From Sistotremastrum niveocremeum HHB9708 (taxonomy: Eukaryota; Basidiomycota; Agaricomycetes; Sistotremastrales; Sistotremastraceae), in NCBI GenBank assembly GCA_001630475.1, contig KV419403.1, positions 300,325 through 364,324 on the forward strand: a stretch of 64,000 nt of DNA, in the 5' to 3' direction. The notes under the pieces are model-generated. The model worked only from the letters and a program-made list of their open reading frames with translations, ran no database searches and was not told the origin of the DNA. Shown here piece after piece: positions 1 through 11,246 of this stretch; positions within the stretch are counted from its first letter, which is position 1, and each line of letters begins with the position of its first letter. The position numbers and the translations under genes are program-made.

Positions 1-275
1 AAGTAGGGGTTCCCACGCACGAGATAACATGCGAGATAACATGAGTTATCTCGCGGACCTCAATCACGCTCTTTTGTAGGGCGTCTAAAATCTTCTCAAT
101 ATTATCGTAGGAAGATATGAATATAAATGATTATCTACCGTCTTTATACGATTAATTAATCGAGAGAGAAGCGCCAGGTAGCCCACTGCGAGATAACACG
201 AGATAACATGTGACTGTGACCGCGCGTGACGCGTGCAAGGGCCGAGCTTGCTGCCCTAGTGAACCCCTGCGTGCG
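1..275. repeat. Short repeat element with GAGATAAC motifs
   Basis: The motif GAGATAACATG or close variants occurs four times (about 20-45 and 188-215), and a perfect 9-bp inverted repeat CGAGATAAC / GTTATCTCG lies near 30-55. The segment opens with AGGGGTTCCC and its far side carries GTGAACCCCT, which are inverted near-copies. This suggests a small inverted-repeat element of about 260 bp. The left flank is cut by the window edge, so no target duplication can be tested. There is no coding potential. Confidence 0.3.
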
Positions 276-490
276 AGCTCTCAACGTCCAAAGTGCTGTC
301 AAAAGTATATTGAGTCGTCTATAGTATCTACCCTGTTCACTTTAGAAATTTAAAGCAGATTTATAGCCCATTAGCAACTGTACAAATAAAGAAATCAGCG
401 ATGGCTGGTCGAATAAATCCCGGAAGCATTACACCAGTGTGTTATGGGCACGAAGAACTCACCACAAGATCGCTCAATAAGTGCTTGTCA

Positions 491-1270
491 NNNNNNNNNN
501 NNNNNNNNNNNNNNNNNNNNNNNNNNNNNNNNNNNNNNNNNNNNNNNNNNNNNNNNNNNNNNNNNNNNNNNNNNNNNNNNNNNNNNNNNNNNNNNNNNNN
601 NNNNNNNNNNNNNNNNNNNNNNNNNNNNNNNNNNNNNNNNNNNNNNNNNNNNNNNNNNNNNNNNNNNNNNNNNNNNNNNNNNNNNNNNNNNNNNNNNNNN
701 NNNNNNNNNNNNNNNNNNNNNNNNNNNNNNNNNNNNNNNNNNNNNNNNNNNNNNNNNNNNNNNNNNNNNNNNNNNNNNNNNNNNNNNNNNNNNNNNNNNN
801 NNNNNNNNNNNNNNNNNNNNNNNNNNNNNNNNNNNNNNNNNNNNNNNNNNNNNNNNNNNNNNNNNNNNNNNNNNNNNNNNNNNNNNNNNNNNNNNNNNNN
901 NNNNNNNNNNNNNNNNNNNNNNNNNNNNNNNNNNNNNNNNNNNNNNNNNNNNNNNNNNNNNNNNNNNNNNNNNNNNNNNNNNNNNNNNNNNNNNNNNNNN
1001 NNNNNNNNNNNNNNNNNNNNNNNNNNNNNNNNNNNNNNNNNNNNNNNNNNNNNNNNNNNNNNNNNNNNNNNNNNNNNNNNNNNNNNNNNNNNNNNNNNNN
1101 NNNNNNNNNNNNNNNNNNNNNNNNNNNNNNNNNNNNNNNNNNNNNNNNNNNNNNNNNNNNNNNNNNNNNNNNNNNNNNNNNNNNNNNNNNNNNNNNNNNN
1201 NNNNNNNNNNNNNNNNNNNNNNNNNNNNNNNNNNNNNNNNNNNNNNNNNNNNNNNNNNNNNNNNNNNNNN
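491..1270. other. Assembly gap (780 N)
   Basis: Run of undetermined bases. Open frames crossing it are artefacts. The right edge abuts a GC-rich palindrome, so the gap may hide a repeat that did not assemble. Confidence 0.99.
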
Positions 1271-1305
1271 AAAGGGGTCCGGGGCAGCGCCCCGGGCGAA
1301 AAATG
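1271..1305. repeat. GC-rich palindrome at gap edge
   Basis: The sequence just after the gap contains the hairpin CCGGGGC-AGC-GCCCCGG, a 7-bp perfect stem. Its place at the gap edge fits a terminal part of a repetitive element, but the element itself cannot be seen. Confidence 0.35.
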
Positions 1306-2357
1306 ATAATTTGAGAGGACTAAAAGACCGGAATCACGTCAAATCTCTTTCGATGAATCTCCTGGCCCAGTTGGAGTCCATCCATGAATTTATTGAGCTC
1401 GAATTTTCCGCATATAGCCCATCCGAGCCTTCCTTGAGCCAGTCTTTTGGTGTATTCAAAGCCGCAAATGATACAATTTATTCTACGAAGAGATTAATGA
1501 GGTTTGGCTCATATAAAAGTAGTGAACCAACGCAGTGACGGTAAGAAGATATAATGTTTACCTCCTTCACATGTTGAACCGCGCCGATAGGCGCGCGCGC
1601 GACAGCGTTTTAACTCAAAAAAATTGAAAAAATCACTCCAGAATACATTCAAAACCATGTTTGAATTCGCATAATTATGTATGATTTGATAATGATCTTC
1701 ACAGAAAATGCTACCGAAGTTCCCTTTATCTCTCTCCCTTTTCTTTCTTTTCCTTTCTTTTTCTCTTTCTTTTCGGGCCGAAATACCCCCTTCTTTGAGG
1801 GGAAAACCCCGACCCATGCACCTCCGGTTCAATTATGGGTCGGCGACAAAATTTTCAAGCATAAACAGGGTCACCATGTACAAAGATGGTCTATACTACA
1901 AAAATAATCATGTATTCAAACTACATACCACTTCCTCAACTGCACCGATACTAATGAGTAATATTATTTATCGCAGAAATATAAAAGTTGTGCAGTCCAT
2001 GTACAATTGCGAGTTCTGCCGCAAACTCTGCCCCAGCTTTTTCCATGTCGATCATCTTGCCCACTATCACCTATCAAACAGCCACCGGCCTCGGAAAGCC
2101 TTCAAGAACTTGCCAAGGACGTTGCAAACGCATGCTTTGGGGTGTTGATGATCATGATCACCAACAAATGCATCCGGAGAAGTCAGGTCAACGAAGTCGA
2201 AAGCGGAACACATTATTAGATCCCGTCAATGTTCATTCGAGCAGAGGAGGCTTCTCAGAGCGGAAGGTCCAATCAGAATGTTGAAGTTGCTGATGACGGA
2301 ATAAGTTCACATGCAGCCAGGGACCACGACAACGCTGAGCTTACCAAACCATTGTCA
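1306..2357. other. No supported gene
   Basis: Open frames here are short and partly low complexity, for example a T/C-rich tract at 1720-1780. No splice-linked exon chain or recognisable protein was found on either strand. The downstream end of the neighbouring minus-strand DUF6534 gene may extend slightly into it. Confidence 0.4.
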
Positions 2358-4191
2358 CTATGCCCATCGTCGGATGCCGTAAATGTTGCCTCCTATCATG
2401 CCATCAGCAATGGAACGATGGATCAATGAGCGACTCACTTTGGGGGATGGGAAGTAGGGTATCCCAGGAGACGACCCCTTTGATACTGGGCCAAGAGGAC
2501 CGAGAGTTACGGTTGGGAGTGGCAAGGAATTCTCTGTAAATCTCTGTTGTTGCCGTGGTCTTGAATTTAACCTTCGACGTCGTCAGTGATATGTATATCC
2601 GATAAGTCCGAATCGCTTACGTGGCCAAAAGAGAATTTGCGTAGACTGGTTGAAGTACATTAGCATGAGAGGATTATTCATGTCGCACAGAAAAGGGAAC
2701 GAACATTTGCTCAATAATTGATAGAGCGCCAAATAGGTCAAACTTTTCTCATAGGCGAGGAACTAGATGAAACCCCCGATCAGCTTTACGATTCTACGTC
2801 AACGATCGGATGCAAACTGACGAAGGTGAGGATAAGGATGTCAGTGATACTTCATAATAGACACAAGTCAGCTGGAGGTTCCCAAGAAGCACGAAAGAAT
2901 GCACCTCGTTATCAGTCCGTTGTTGATAGCGTAGATGGTCAGGGTGTTGAGGATGCTATCGGTCCTAACTCGCCGTGAGCAAAGGCGAGATTGAGAAAGA
3001 GAGAGACCGACTCACTTTTGGAATCCGTTTCTGGAATTTTGAAGATAATGGCATAAAGATGCCGTTATCAGGACATCAGTAGCAACGCCGAGTGCAAGGG
3101 ACGCCGTCATTTCATCCTAGGTCCACAATTGTTAGATGTCGAACACGTCGGATTTCATTCGAGTCATTACCTTGATCTTGAGATGGAACAAGTCAAAGGG
3201 TTTTAGCCAGAACCTTCCAACAGTTCCGTCAATCAATTTCCAACGAACAGCATCCACAAGCTTACCAGCGTATCGTTATGACTATAGTTTGACGCCGTCA
3301 GCATTGCCACAAATAGGAGAGAGGTACGCTCACCAAGACCTAAAGCTGCAAGAATATATCAGACGGTCAATTCTTCGCGAAGGGAGTATATGACCGTACC
3401 CAATCTGGCCATGACAAAGAAGGACTGCGTGTTCGTGAGTTGGATGTTTAAACGGTACGCATATTATGCCTACCACGACGGCGCACAAGATGCGGTTCTT
3501 GTTGCTTACTGTAGCGCAAATTAGATTGACCAGCGAGTTGAGACAATGATACATACAATGATAGATCCGATGGACGAAGAAAATGTCGACGAGCAACACG
3601 ATAAGAGACTGGCGCCGAATTAGGGACGGTATGCTTCGATACAAGACCTATACTTACTGTGACAACAACTGTGAGCTACACTGCTTCAGATCAACTTCTG
3701 CACTCAATCCAAGAAACGTACATCAATAGACCTGCCAATTCATGAGACTTGTGCATCTGCTGGAAGAATAACAACGCACCAAGTTGCCAGAAGGTTTTGC
3801 GGGGCTTCAGAGAAATGGAGGATGAGATAAATGTAGATGAAATGCCAGGTCAAGGCAACGTGCAAGGATTCCAATAACCTTTGGACTAATCAACTCTGAC
3901 CAAAACAGTCTCGCACTGCAAACTCACCAAACCGCCCACACCTTGGGATAACATTAGACCGGAACACGAATTGACATATATGATTCTTACCAGCAGTTTC
4001 AAAGGGATCCTATCCTTCTCAAAGTTCCGAATGTATACCAGCATTTGGAAGGATGTTAAGCCATATAGTCTAGAACGAAAGTTAGGCCACGGCTGCTTTT
4101 CAGTATAGACCACGGACGCAGATGATGCAAAGACTCCAAGAAACATCGCGCCCAGGGTAGAGTCCACCGAGTGCATAGGTTGTAAAGACAT
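2358..4191 (-). CDS. DUF6534 domain membrane protein (copy 1)
   Basis: Multi-exon gene read on the minus strand from ATG 4191. Exon 1 encodes the family start DSTLGAMFLGVFASSA. A 48-nt intron (GTCCGT..TTCTAG) follows, then LYGLTSFQMLVYIRNF. Later exons give LESLHVALTWHFIYIYLILHF (near 3870), VDIFFVHRIYH (near 3580), ALGVATDVLITASLCHYLQ (near 3080), TDSILNTLTIYAINNGLIT, LALYQLLSK and YANSLLATLNSR. This is the complete order of the basidiomycete DUF6534 family, a seven-helix membrane protein of unknown function. The last exon is uncertain; the end given is the first in-frame stop without a further intron. The gene is divergent from copy 2, 1.3 kb away. Confidence 0.75.
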
Positions 4192-5503
4192 GACGAACTT
4201 GAATAGCAGTTGCCCGGTAGGTGCGTCACCGTGCGTGAGATGGGTCGGGAGGCAGCACGGGAACCAAGCAACGGGAAAGAGTGAGTTCTTATCTCAAGAA
4301 CGGCATGATCCACCGATGTCGATTGAGGATTGATTCCGGCCTATTTCAAGACCGAAAAGGTAATCGATTGAATGCCTCAGCATCTCTGAGATCGGCTCAG
4401 ACAGGGATAACTTGAACGGTATTGAAATCCCGAAACGCTCGTTTGAGACCGGTGAAGTGGGGTAGTGTAAGGCTGCGTCCTGTTAGGTCGATCACCCAAT
4501 AGACCGAAGGCTGTTCAGAGCGGTTGGCCATCAAGCTACATCAAGGTACGTGCAACAACGTGTAACCCAATTGATGCGGAGGCGTGATGAAAATCCGGTT
4601 TGACAATGCGGCTCGGAGGGTTTGCTGGATTTCACAATCGTGAATCTCAGAGGTTCGAATATTGGAAGGCCAGAATGGCTCTACGAAGTCAACGAGAGGC
4701 TTCTCTCTTCCCTAAGACGAAAAATTCTTGAAATTTCTCCCGAATTTTCTAGCCGCCGTGAACGAGATCGGTGTTTACGGGACAAGAATGCTGGGCGCTT
4801 ATCAGAAGACTCCGAAGCTCCGAAGAGCCGAGCACTGACCAGTTTCCCACGGAATCCTGCTCACTCCGGTGATTCTGCATAAGTGATGCTACTGGAATCG
4901 TTATCTGGTCCGGGGACTTTTCACTTCACAAGACTTAAAACTTTCGTCACAATCAAGCAAGACTGCATCGGTTGTTCAGTGACTCAATATGACTGACAAC
5001 TTTTCGATTCGCGACAGAAGCGGACCACCAGACGCACCTCATTTGCACCAACCAGTAGACTAATCCAGCCCATGGAACTCTTAAAGCATTTATCTTGTCC
5101 TAGGCAGATTCCCAGCATCATGCATTGATTTCAATCTATAACACCCGAGCTCCTTGAGATTTATCCCTGCCAGTGGTAGTCGCGTCACCATGGGTTTGAT
5201 CATCTTGATGAGCGTGGACGGAATGATGCGAGTGGCGATGACAATTTCCAAGGTACAATCGTCAACCGGTGTAATTCGGGGAGACTGAGACTGTCCATTG
5301 TATTCCTGAAGAGATTGAAATGTTTAAGCGGACGAATCTCGCCAGGACCAAACCCAAATTCCATGCACCAAAGCTATGCTGTTCCGAGACTTCGGTGATG
5401 TTGTCGAGGCTGAAGATCATTGAAATGAAACCTCCTTCATTAATCCGCCTCGGGATTGCTCCTCTATACCCACTACGACCATCCACCTGTTTATTCCTTT
5501 CAC
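4192..5503. other. Intergenic between divergent DUF6534 genes
   Basis: About 1.3 kb holding the promoters of both divergent genes. Only short open frames without family resemblance are seen. No clear TATA box or repeat was found. Confidence 0.5.
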
Positions 5504-7284
5504 ATGACTTCGTTTTCGTTGGAGGGCACGTTCGGAGTGGTGTTAATCGGTGTTCTCACATCATCAATGTCAGTACATATGGCATCCGTGTTTTCTTTCC
5601 TCTCAAAAAATATACCAGTCTTTACGGCTTCACGACTTTCCAGTCCCTTGCATACTTTCGCAACGCACACCAAGAACCATGGCACATCAAGGTCTTGGTC
5701 AGAAACTGTTGCTCTCTATGAATCCTTCCATACTGACTATATTGTGTTGATACAGGTGTTTCTAGTCTGGTACGTTGGGCCCTCCGAGCATAGCCATGTC
5801 ATCATGACCGAAAATGCTATTAGGACACTAGATACAGTGCATGTGGCCATCTCGGGCCAATTTATCTACAGCTATCTCATCAGTCATCACGCCAATTTTC
5901 TTTCTCTACTTGTTGTTGAATGGTGCGTATACTGTAAAACAATTTTGTCTCGAAGTTGAACGATTCTCTAGGTCGGTCAATGTACGTTCTACCTTCACCA
6001 CTGCCAGTGACCAGGCTATTCACACACACACACCCAGGTCGCAGTAGGCCTTACGGTGATCATAAAGCTTCTGGTCGGACTTTTCTTTATCAACCGAATA
6101 CGTTTTTGTGAGTGAGGAATCTCACATGCGACCGGGGGTGTCTCATCGAGCGTGTAGTGGGAAACAACAATTATGTCTTTTGTTTGGCGTTGGTGAGGAT
6201 CCCGCCAGAGTCTAGGTTTTGTCAGCCTGATATCTCTTTAGTTAGTTTGCGAACTGTCTCACTTCTGTGAGTACTTCATTCCCAACTTCGGTGCAATCCT
6301 GATTGAGTGACCCCCAATGCTCAGCCGTGGGGATGGGTCAGTGTTCTATTCGTTCAAACCCTGATTTTTGTTGATCTTTTCGCTCAGCTGTATCAATAAC
6401 ATCGTGAGAATAACGTGGCCCCTTCTTGGTCTGGCCTGACTGATCTCCAATTCCAAGGTTTCGCTATGAATTCTTTACAACGCTTCAAGAGAAGGCCAAG
6501 GTAAGTTTTCGTAAGTTATTCCGAGCGAAGCAATATCTTGAGCATCGCTTAGGGATTGATAATGGCGGGCCTAATACTCGGAGCAGTAACAGATTCGATC
6601 ATTACCTTCACCCTCTGCAATTATTCGAGACGCAGCGCAATCATGGATAAGTGGTAATCTCTTGTTTTCATGGAAAGAAAGACGAGCATGCTTATTGATC
6701 CGCCAGGAACGATTCGTGGCCGGCCGTGGTGTCCGTTTTCATCGTTCATAATGGTGCCATCACAGGGTTAGTTTTATTCATCATGCTATCAGCGTCTTTT
6801 CACGATCTTCTCAGAATGACAGACATTATTTGCCTGATCTTGGTGAGCACCGGCCTGTATTTATCTTCCAGGTGTCTTAGTATTGATACCCTTCTTCAGT
6901 TCCTGGTGTTTCCGAACAGTTTCGCCTACGTCGCCCTATATCAACTATTGAGCAAATGTAAGTATCAAACTCGTGATATTATACAACGATTGGGCCTGAC
7001 GAAGTGACATGTTCTAGTTTACGCTAACTCCCTTCTGGCAACGTGAGTATTCTTTTAAATCCTTTCTAATTCCTATGTATCTCTCATTGTGAACGCTTGT
7101 AGGCTCAATTCGAAGGCGGACATTGTTGCAAGCGAATCATCATGGGATGCTTCACACGGCGGGAATTCGATATTCAGACGTATTCCACGGATCGGAGGGA
7201 AGAGCATCAGAGTGGAAAGGGTAGGTGTCATAAGCAGCTTGGTCTACGATTTGAGATTTCATCCGTCTCGCAGCACGACATGAA
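5504..7284 (+). CDS. DUF6534 domain membrane protein (copy 2)
   Basis: Starts at ATG 5504 with SLEGTFGVVLIGVLTSS. A 50-nt intron (5569-5618) shifts the frame, and the next exon reads LYGFTTFQSLAYFRNAHQEP, so the apparent frame change is a splice and not a mutation. Further exons give VFLVW, then TLDTVHVAISGQFIYSYLI, VAVGLTVIIKLLVGLFFINR (near 6040-6105), FAYVALYQLLSK (near 6920), YANSLLAT (near 7020) and a C-terminal tail LNSKADIVASESS ending at 7284. The order matches DUF6534 proteins: predicted seven-helix membrane protein, function unknown. Several middle exon edges (6100-6730) are not fully resolved. Probably a diverged paralogue of copy 1. Confidence 0.75.
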
Positions 7285-7849
7285 AGGACAGACGATGAGA
7301 TCTGTATTAGGAAAACTTCCCGCGACAGTTGATGTCTCATTAGCAGAGGTGGGTTGCGCGTATATTCCGACGAAGAATAATCACTGACTCGAAGGCTTAT
7401 GCAGAGAATAACTGGGAGATGGGAAACTGTGGTGAAGAAGGAGCAGCTTCGAGAGATATCCTATGCATGAAAACTTGAAGGACGCAGACGACCAGTCGAT
7501 GAACATGTACTTGTAGTGTATATTTATTCTGATTTATCGGCAAATATAACTTTTCATGTCGAGGATCGCAGACCCAGCTGGGCTATGCATGGCCAATGTC
7601 GTCGGGAGTTCTTTGAAGATGTTGCTGCCGAGTTGCTGCCGTCGTCTGCCGAGGAAAAGACTATTTGTCCTTTGTTTGCGCTGTTGCCTCAACAAGGAAA
7701 ATCACTCTTTTCGATGCACCATGTGGACACTCGCGCGTTGTTCCTGATCTTCTATAGCTCAATTATGGCGGTGCAGTGTTATCATATCAGCGTCTACGAA
7801 ATGGCTTCAAAGCCCTGCCCGCAGTTCCCTCGTTCTCTCTACGACCACC
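7285..7849. other. Intergenic
   Basis: Short open frames only. This is the presumed 3' end of the DUF6534 gene and the promoter of the arrestin-like gene. Nothing else recognised. Confidence 0.5.
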
Positions 7850-9561
7850 ATGATGGAAACGGTCCCCGCCTACACGGCGGCACCATTGGCCCCCCCTCCT
7901 CCAGCGGCTCTTCCTCCATCGTATCAAGATGCTCCGCAGACTCAACGTCGAACATCCAGTAGCACAGCGGTGTTAGCAAACCCAGAGGCCCAATTCACGA
8001 CGCATTCTTTCGAGTTTGTCGACGCGAAGAACAAGCCTTGGGGATCTTTGAAGGTCCGAAGCCGCGCAAATGCGCCTGCAAAATTGCCTATATTCTTCGA
8101 TGGCGATGATATTGCTGGAACCTTGGACATTGACCTGGCTAAACCTGAAAAGATTCACTCTATTACTGTCCAGGTGAGTACGTTCCGCGTTTACTTGTGA
8201 GAACATTCAGCTGAAGATGGGACTGTGCCTGCCCAGATATGTGGCAGGGTCACGAACGCGCAGGATAGGTCAAATTCCGCGTCTTCTGATACTGCGAGTT
8301 CGAATGCTCCGTTCCTCCTCTTTGAAAAAGTGCTATGGAATTCGAGCATGGGGAAGCCGCGCAATGTCGCCGAAGTGGGAGCTGGCGATGAGAGTCCTGT
8401 CACTGGGCCCTTTCAGGGCAAACTCGAGGGCAAATACTCTTGGTCATACAAATTCAACTTGCCAAGCACGGTGGAAGTACCCGTCGGGCGCGGGGATCAG
8501 AAAGAGACGCACCCTTTGCCCCCTCACTTCTCAGAATCCAGCGTGCAAGCTGTCTGCATATATGACATCTCATGCTCGATCAGGAGAGGCGTCATGAAGA
8601 TGGAGACAAGGTCAGCGGTCCATTCATAAGAGTCCACATCTCAGTTCTCAACTTGCACAGCATAAAGCGTCAAATGGGTATCCTTCCTTCTCGGGTACCT
8701 CCACCACCTTCCCTATTACGACAGATTGCTTATCAAGAGCAATCTCCTCTTTGCGGTCCCGAGATAGATCCGGAGGGATGGGAGACGCTCGAACCTGTCA
8801 GGTTTGAAGGGACGCTGTTCAATGTACAATCTTTCACGATGACATGCCGAGTGAGTAGATCACTGAATGCCTAAATCCTGAGTATATTCGATACTTATCA
8901 TAACTGTAGTTGTCTCTAGCGAAACCAGTGAGCGCCAATATTCCATTCTTTGCAGAATTAGTAACTGAATCTTCGACGACAGCTGGTCTATACGAGAGGG
9001 TCCATTCTTCCCATGCGCCTTACATTGGCCAGTGAAAACAAACAAGCTCTTGACTTGCTCGGCACATCGGGAGCGCCGCAGGTCGCTCTTCTTCGCGTTA
9101 TTCACGCCGGCAGAAAAGCCCAAACGAAAACCAAGATGAAGACAACTAGGCAAAGCCACAGTCGCGTCGAGGGAATGGCGATCGCCTTTCCTGCACGCGA
9201 GAGCTCACCTAATGAATATACCAAGTGGCTCGATTTAGAACTGCCCTTGAGGCCGAATCTTCAGCCTGGCTTTGTATTCCAAGATCTGGTGATTAAAGTA
9301 AGTCAAACTCAGATGCTTCCAAAGATATTAATCTGACTCGATTAGTACAACGTGGTTTTGCTTCCGTTTCAAACAGCGGGATTTGTTCCCTCTTCCAAGG
9401 AGCTTTTACAAACGCATCCTGTCGATATAGTTGTCAAGACCTCACCTTCAAGTCCACGGGCTATTTCATATGCTCCCGCTGGCTTGAAAGAGCCCCCCAA
9501 AGCGTCATATCCTGGATGGGAGGAGATTGAAAGATTCTCTGTCATTAGCGGCTTCGGCTAG
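7850..9561 (+). CDS. Arrestin-like domain protein
   Basis: Six exons: 7850-8173, 8237-8610, 8661-8850, 8910-8927, 8983-9297 and 9346-9561, all joining in frame to 478 aa. The N-terminus is proline-rich. An arrestin N-domain follows (ICGRVTNAQDRS, then LLFEKVLWNSS and a KYSWSYKFNLPSTVEVP segment). The C-domain has the typical LSLAKP-LVYTRGSILPMRL joint and ends in FQTAGFVPSSKELLQTHPV. Fungal alpha-arrestins act as cargo adaptors for Rsp5-type ubiquitin ligases in endocytosis of transporters, or bind signalling receptors; which applies here is unknown. No clear PPxY motif was seen in the exons read. Exon 4 is only 18 nt and encodes LSLAKP. Start chosen as the first ATG of the proline-rich leader. 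Confidence 0.8.
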
Positions 9562-9795
9562 TTCTCGCGTCCACTTTCTGCTGTGTTCATTTCCAAGTCT
9601 AAAGTCATTTGTTTTCTTCGCTTTCAATATGTTGGGTGGGATTTCCTGTGTTCTACGATAGGTGTCGACTTGAATATAATATTTTTCTGGAGGATCGACC
9701 TCAGGTTTTCGGAGATGCAGTCCATAACGCCGGAACGCGATGACGGACCCGACGTTCGCTGACGTCGGAGCTCTGCATCATAAATTCTGCATGTG

Positions 9796-10745
9796 ATGAG
9801 CGACGACCAGATACCCAGAGCGTCGTTAGACGTCAGCCACGTTCTCTGTGAGTTAGACTATTGAAAAAGTCGCAGGCTCTCATTGACCCGACTAGACGAC
9901 GCGAACTCCCATGTCTCATTGGCGTTGGCGTTGATAACGCTGAGCCCTATCTTGATTATGGTCCGTCTATTCATGATCTCTGAAGGCTATTACTGAATGG
10001 TTGCTAGCCGGCATACGCGTCTGCCGCCTTACTCACTCGGGAGCTTGTGATCATTGAAATGTGGCTCGGGCAGTTTGCTTGCGAAGGGGCAAATTGGATA
10101 TTGAAGCGCATGATCAAACAGGAACGGCCTCTCGGTGCGTCATGGTCTTTGTACATGCTGTTTAATTCTGACAAGGTTTCGGATTTTGCGTCTAACGCAG
10201 AGAGTGCCGGACAAGGCTACGGCTTCCCTTCATCACACAGCCAATACATGGGCTACTTCGCGACATTCTTATGCTGTCATTTCATTTTCCGACATCGATT
10301 CAGCTCATTAGGACACCCTTTCATCGATTTTATCCGCACGTCTGCAGTCCATGCTATCATCATCACCTGGGCTGGCTTAGTCTGTTATTCAAGGTACGCC
10401 GATCACGATCTTCTAATCTCGTGGAGCGACAGTCCATAACTGACCCTGCATTTTAGATATCATCTAACATATCATACCGTCCCTCAGGTCATGTGGGGTG
10501 CTACTTTCGGCGTCATTCTAGGTGCAGCATATTATGCTGTCTGCGAACTCCTACCCACTGCATACCCTAATTCCATATTTGGTCAATATCGGAGAGCATT
10601 GTTGGATAGTGTCGTGGCGAGCTGGTTTTTGATCAGGGATAGTTGGGAAGTTTGGCCGGATGGTGGATACGATCAACAATGGCAGTCTTGGAAGATTCAA
10701 TCTGTAGCACAAAACCAGACGAGACTAAAAGAGAAGACAAAGTGA
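9796..10745 (+). CDS. CAX4: Dolichyldiphosphatase
   Basis: Four exons (9796-9847, 9896-9960, 10008-10393, 10457-10745) give 263 aa. The first two exons read SLDVSHVLYDDANSHVSLAL, followed by membrane helix ALALITLSPILIM, matching the start of Cax4/DOLPP1 proteins. The PAP2 phosphatase signatures are present: KRMIKQERP, then GYGFPSSHSQYMGYFA, then SRYHLTYHTVPQV containing the second histidine region. The family removes a phosphate from dolichyl pyrophosphate in the ER lumen so that the carrier is recycled for N-glycosylation. It is a multi-pass ER membrane protein. It lies 11 kb from STT3, which works in the same pathway. Length is normal for the family and no defect was seen. Confidence 0.9.
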
Positions 10746-11246
10746 TTACAATATTTTGGGCATGCATCACTGAGGTTTCCTTCATGGTTACTCTTTGAGA
10801 AGATGAAAGAACGTCGTTCCAGGCGGGAAATGCCGAGTGCTCTCTTTCCAGGTCAACCTCCATGTGCCTTCCATTTTGGTTCGCCGGAATCATAATGGGC
10901 AATAAACTCAAGGGTCCCATAAAACAACACTGTCAGCTCGTATCGATCGATCTTGAAAGGGTCGAATACCATTGGAACCCCAGATCAACATTAATTTGCT
11001 TTCATGCGACGTCGGCCACTTTCGAAATTTCATTCCAGGTGCTTATGGGAAGCCTAACTGAGAAGGACCCCTTGACATGTCTGAATTTATGAGACCGCCC
11101 ATTGCTGTTCCTGAACCTTATTACCGCACCATAACGCAGGGGTACTGCAAAGCAAAAATGCACGCCTATCTAACTCCACTATGTAAAGCCACAAAGCCGT
11201 CCGCTGCTTTGGCTTTCCAGCGTTCTCTTTCTCGTTTCTGTATCCT
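10746..11246. other. Intergenic
   Basis: No supported gene. It serves as the 3' end of the phosphatase gene and promoter of the DUF6533 gene. Confidence 0.5.

Noticed and set aside
401-1538. Three long open frames across the first gap
   Set aside because: They consist almost only of undetermined bases and have no real coding evidence.
5456-5959. Apparent frameshift in the plus-strand DUF6534 gene
   Set aside because: A GTCAGT..ACCAG intron at 5569-5618 explains the frame change and gives the family motif without gaps.
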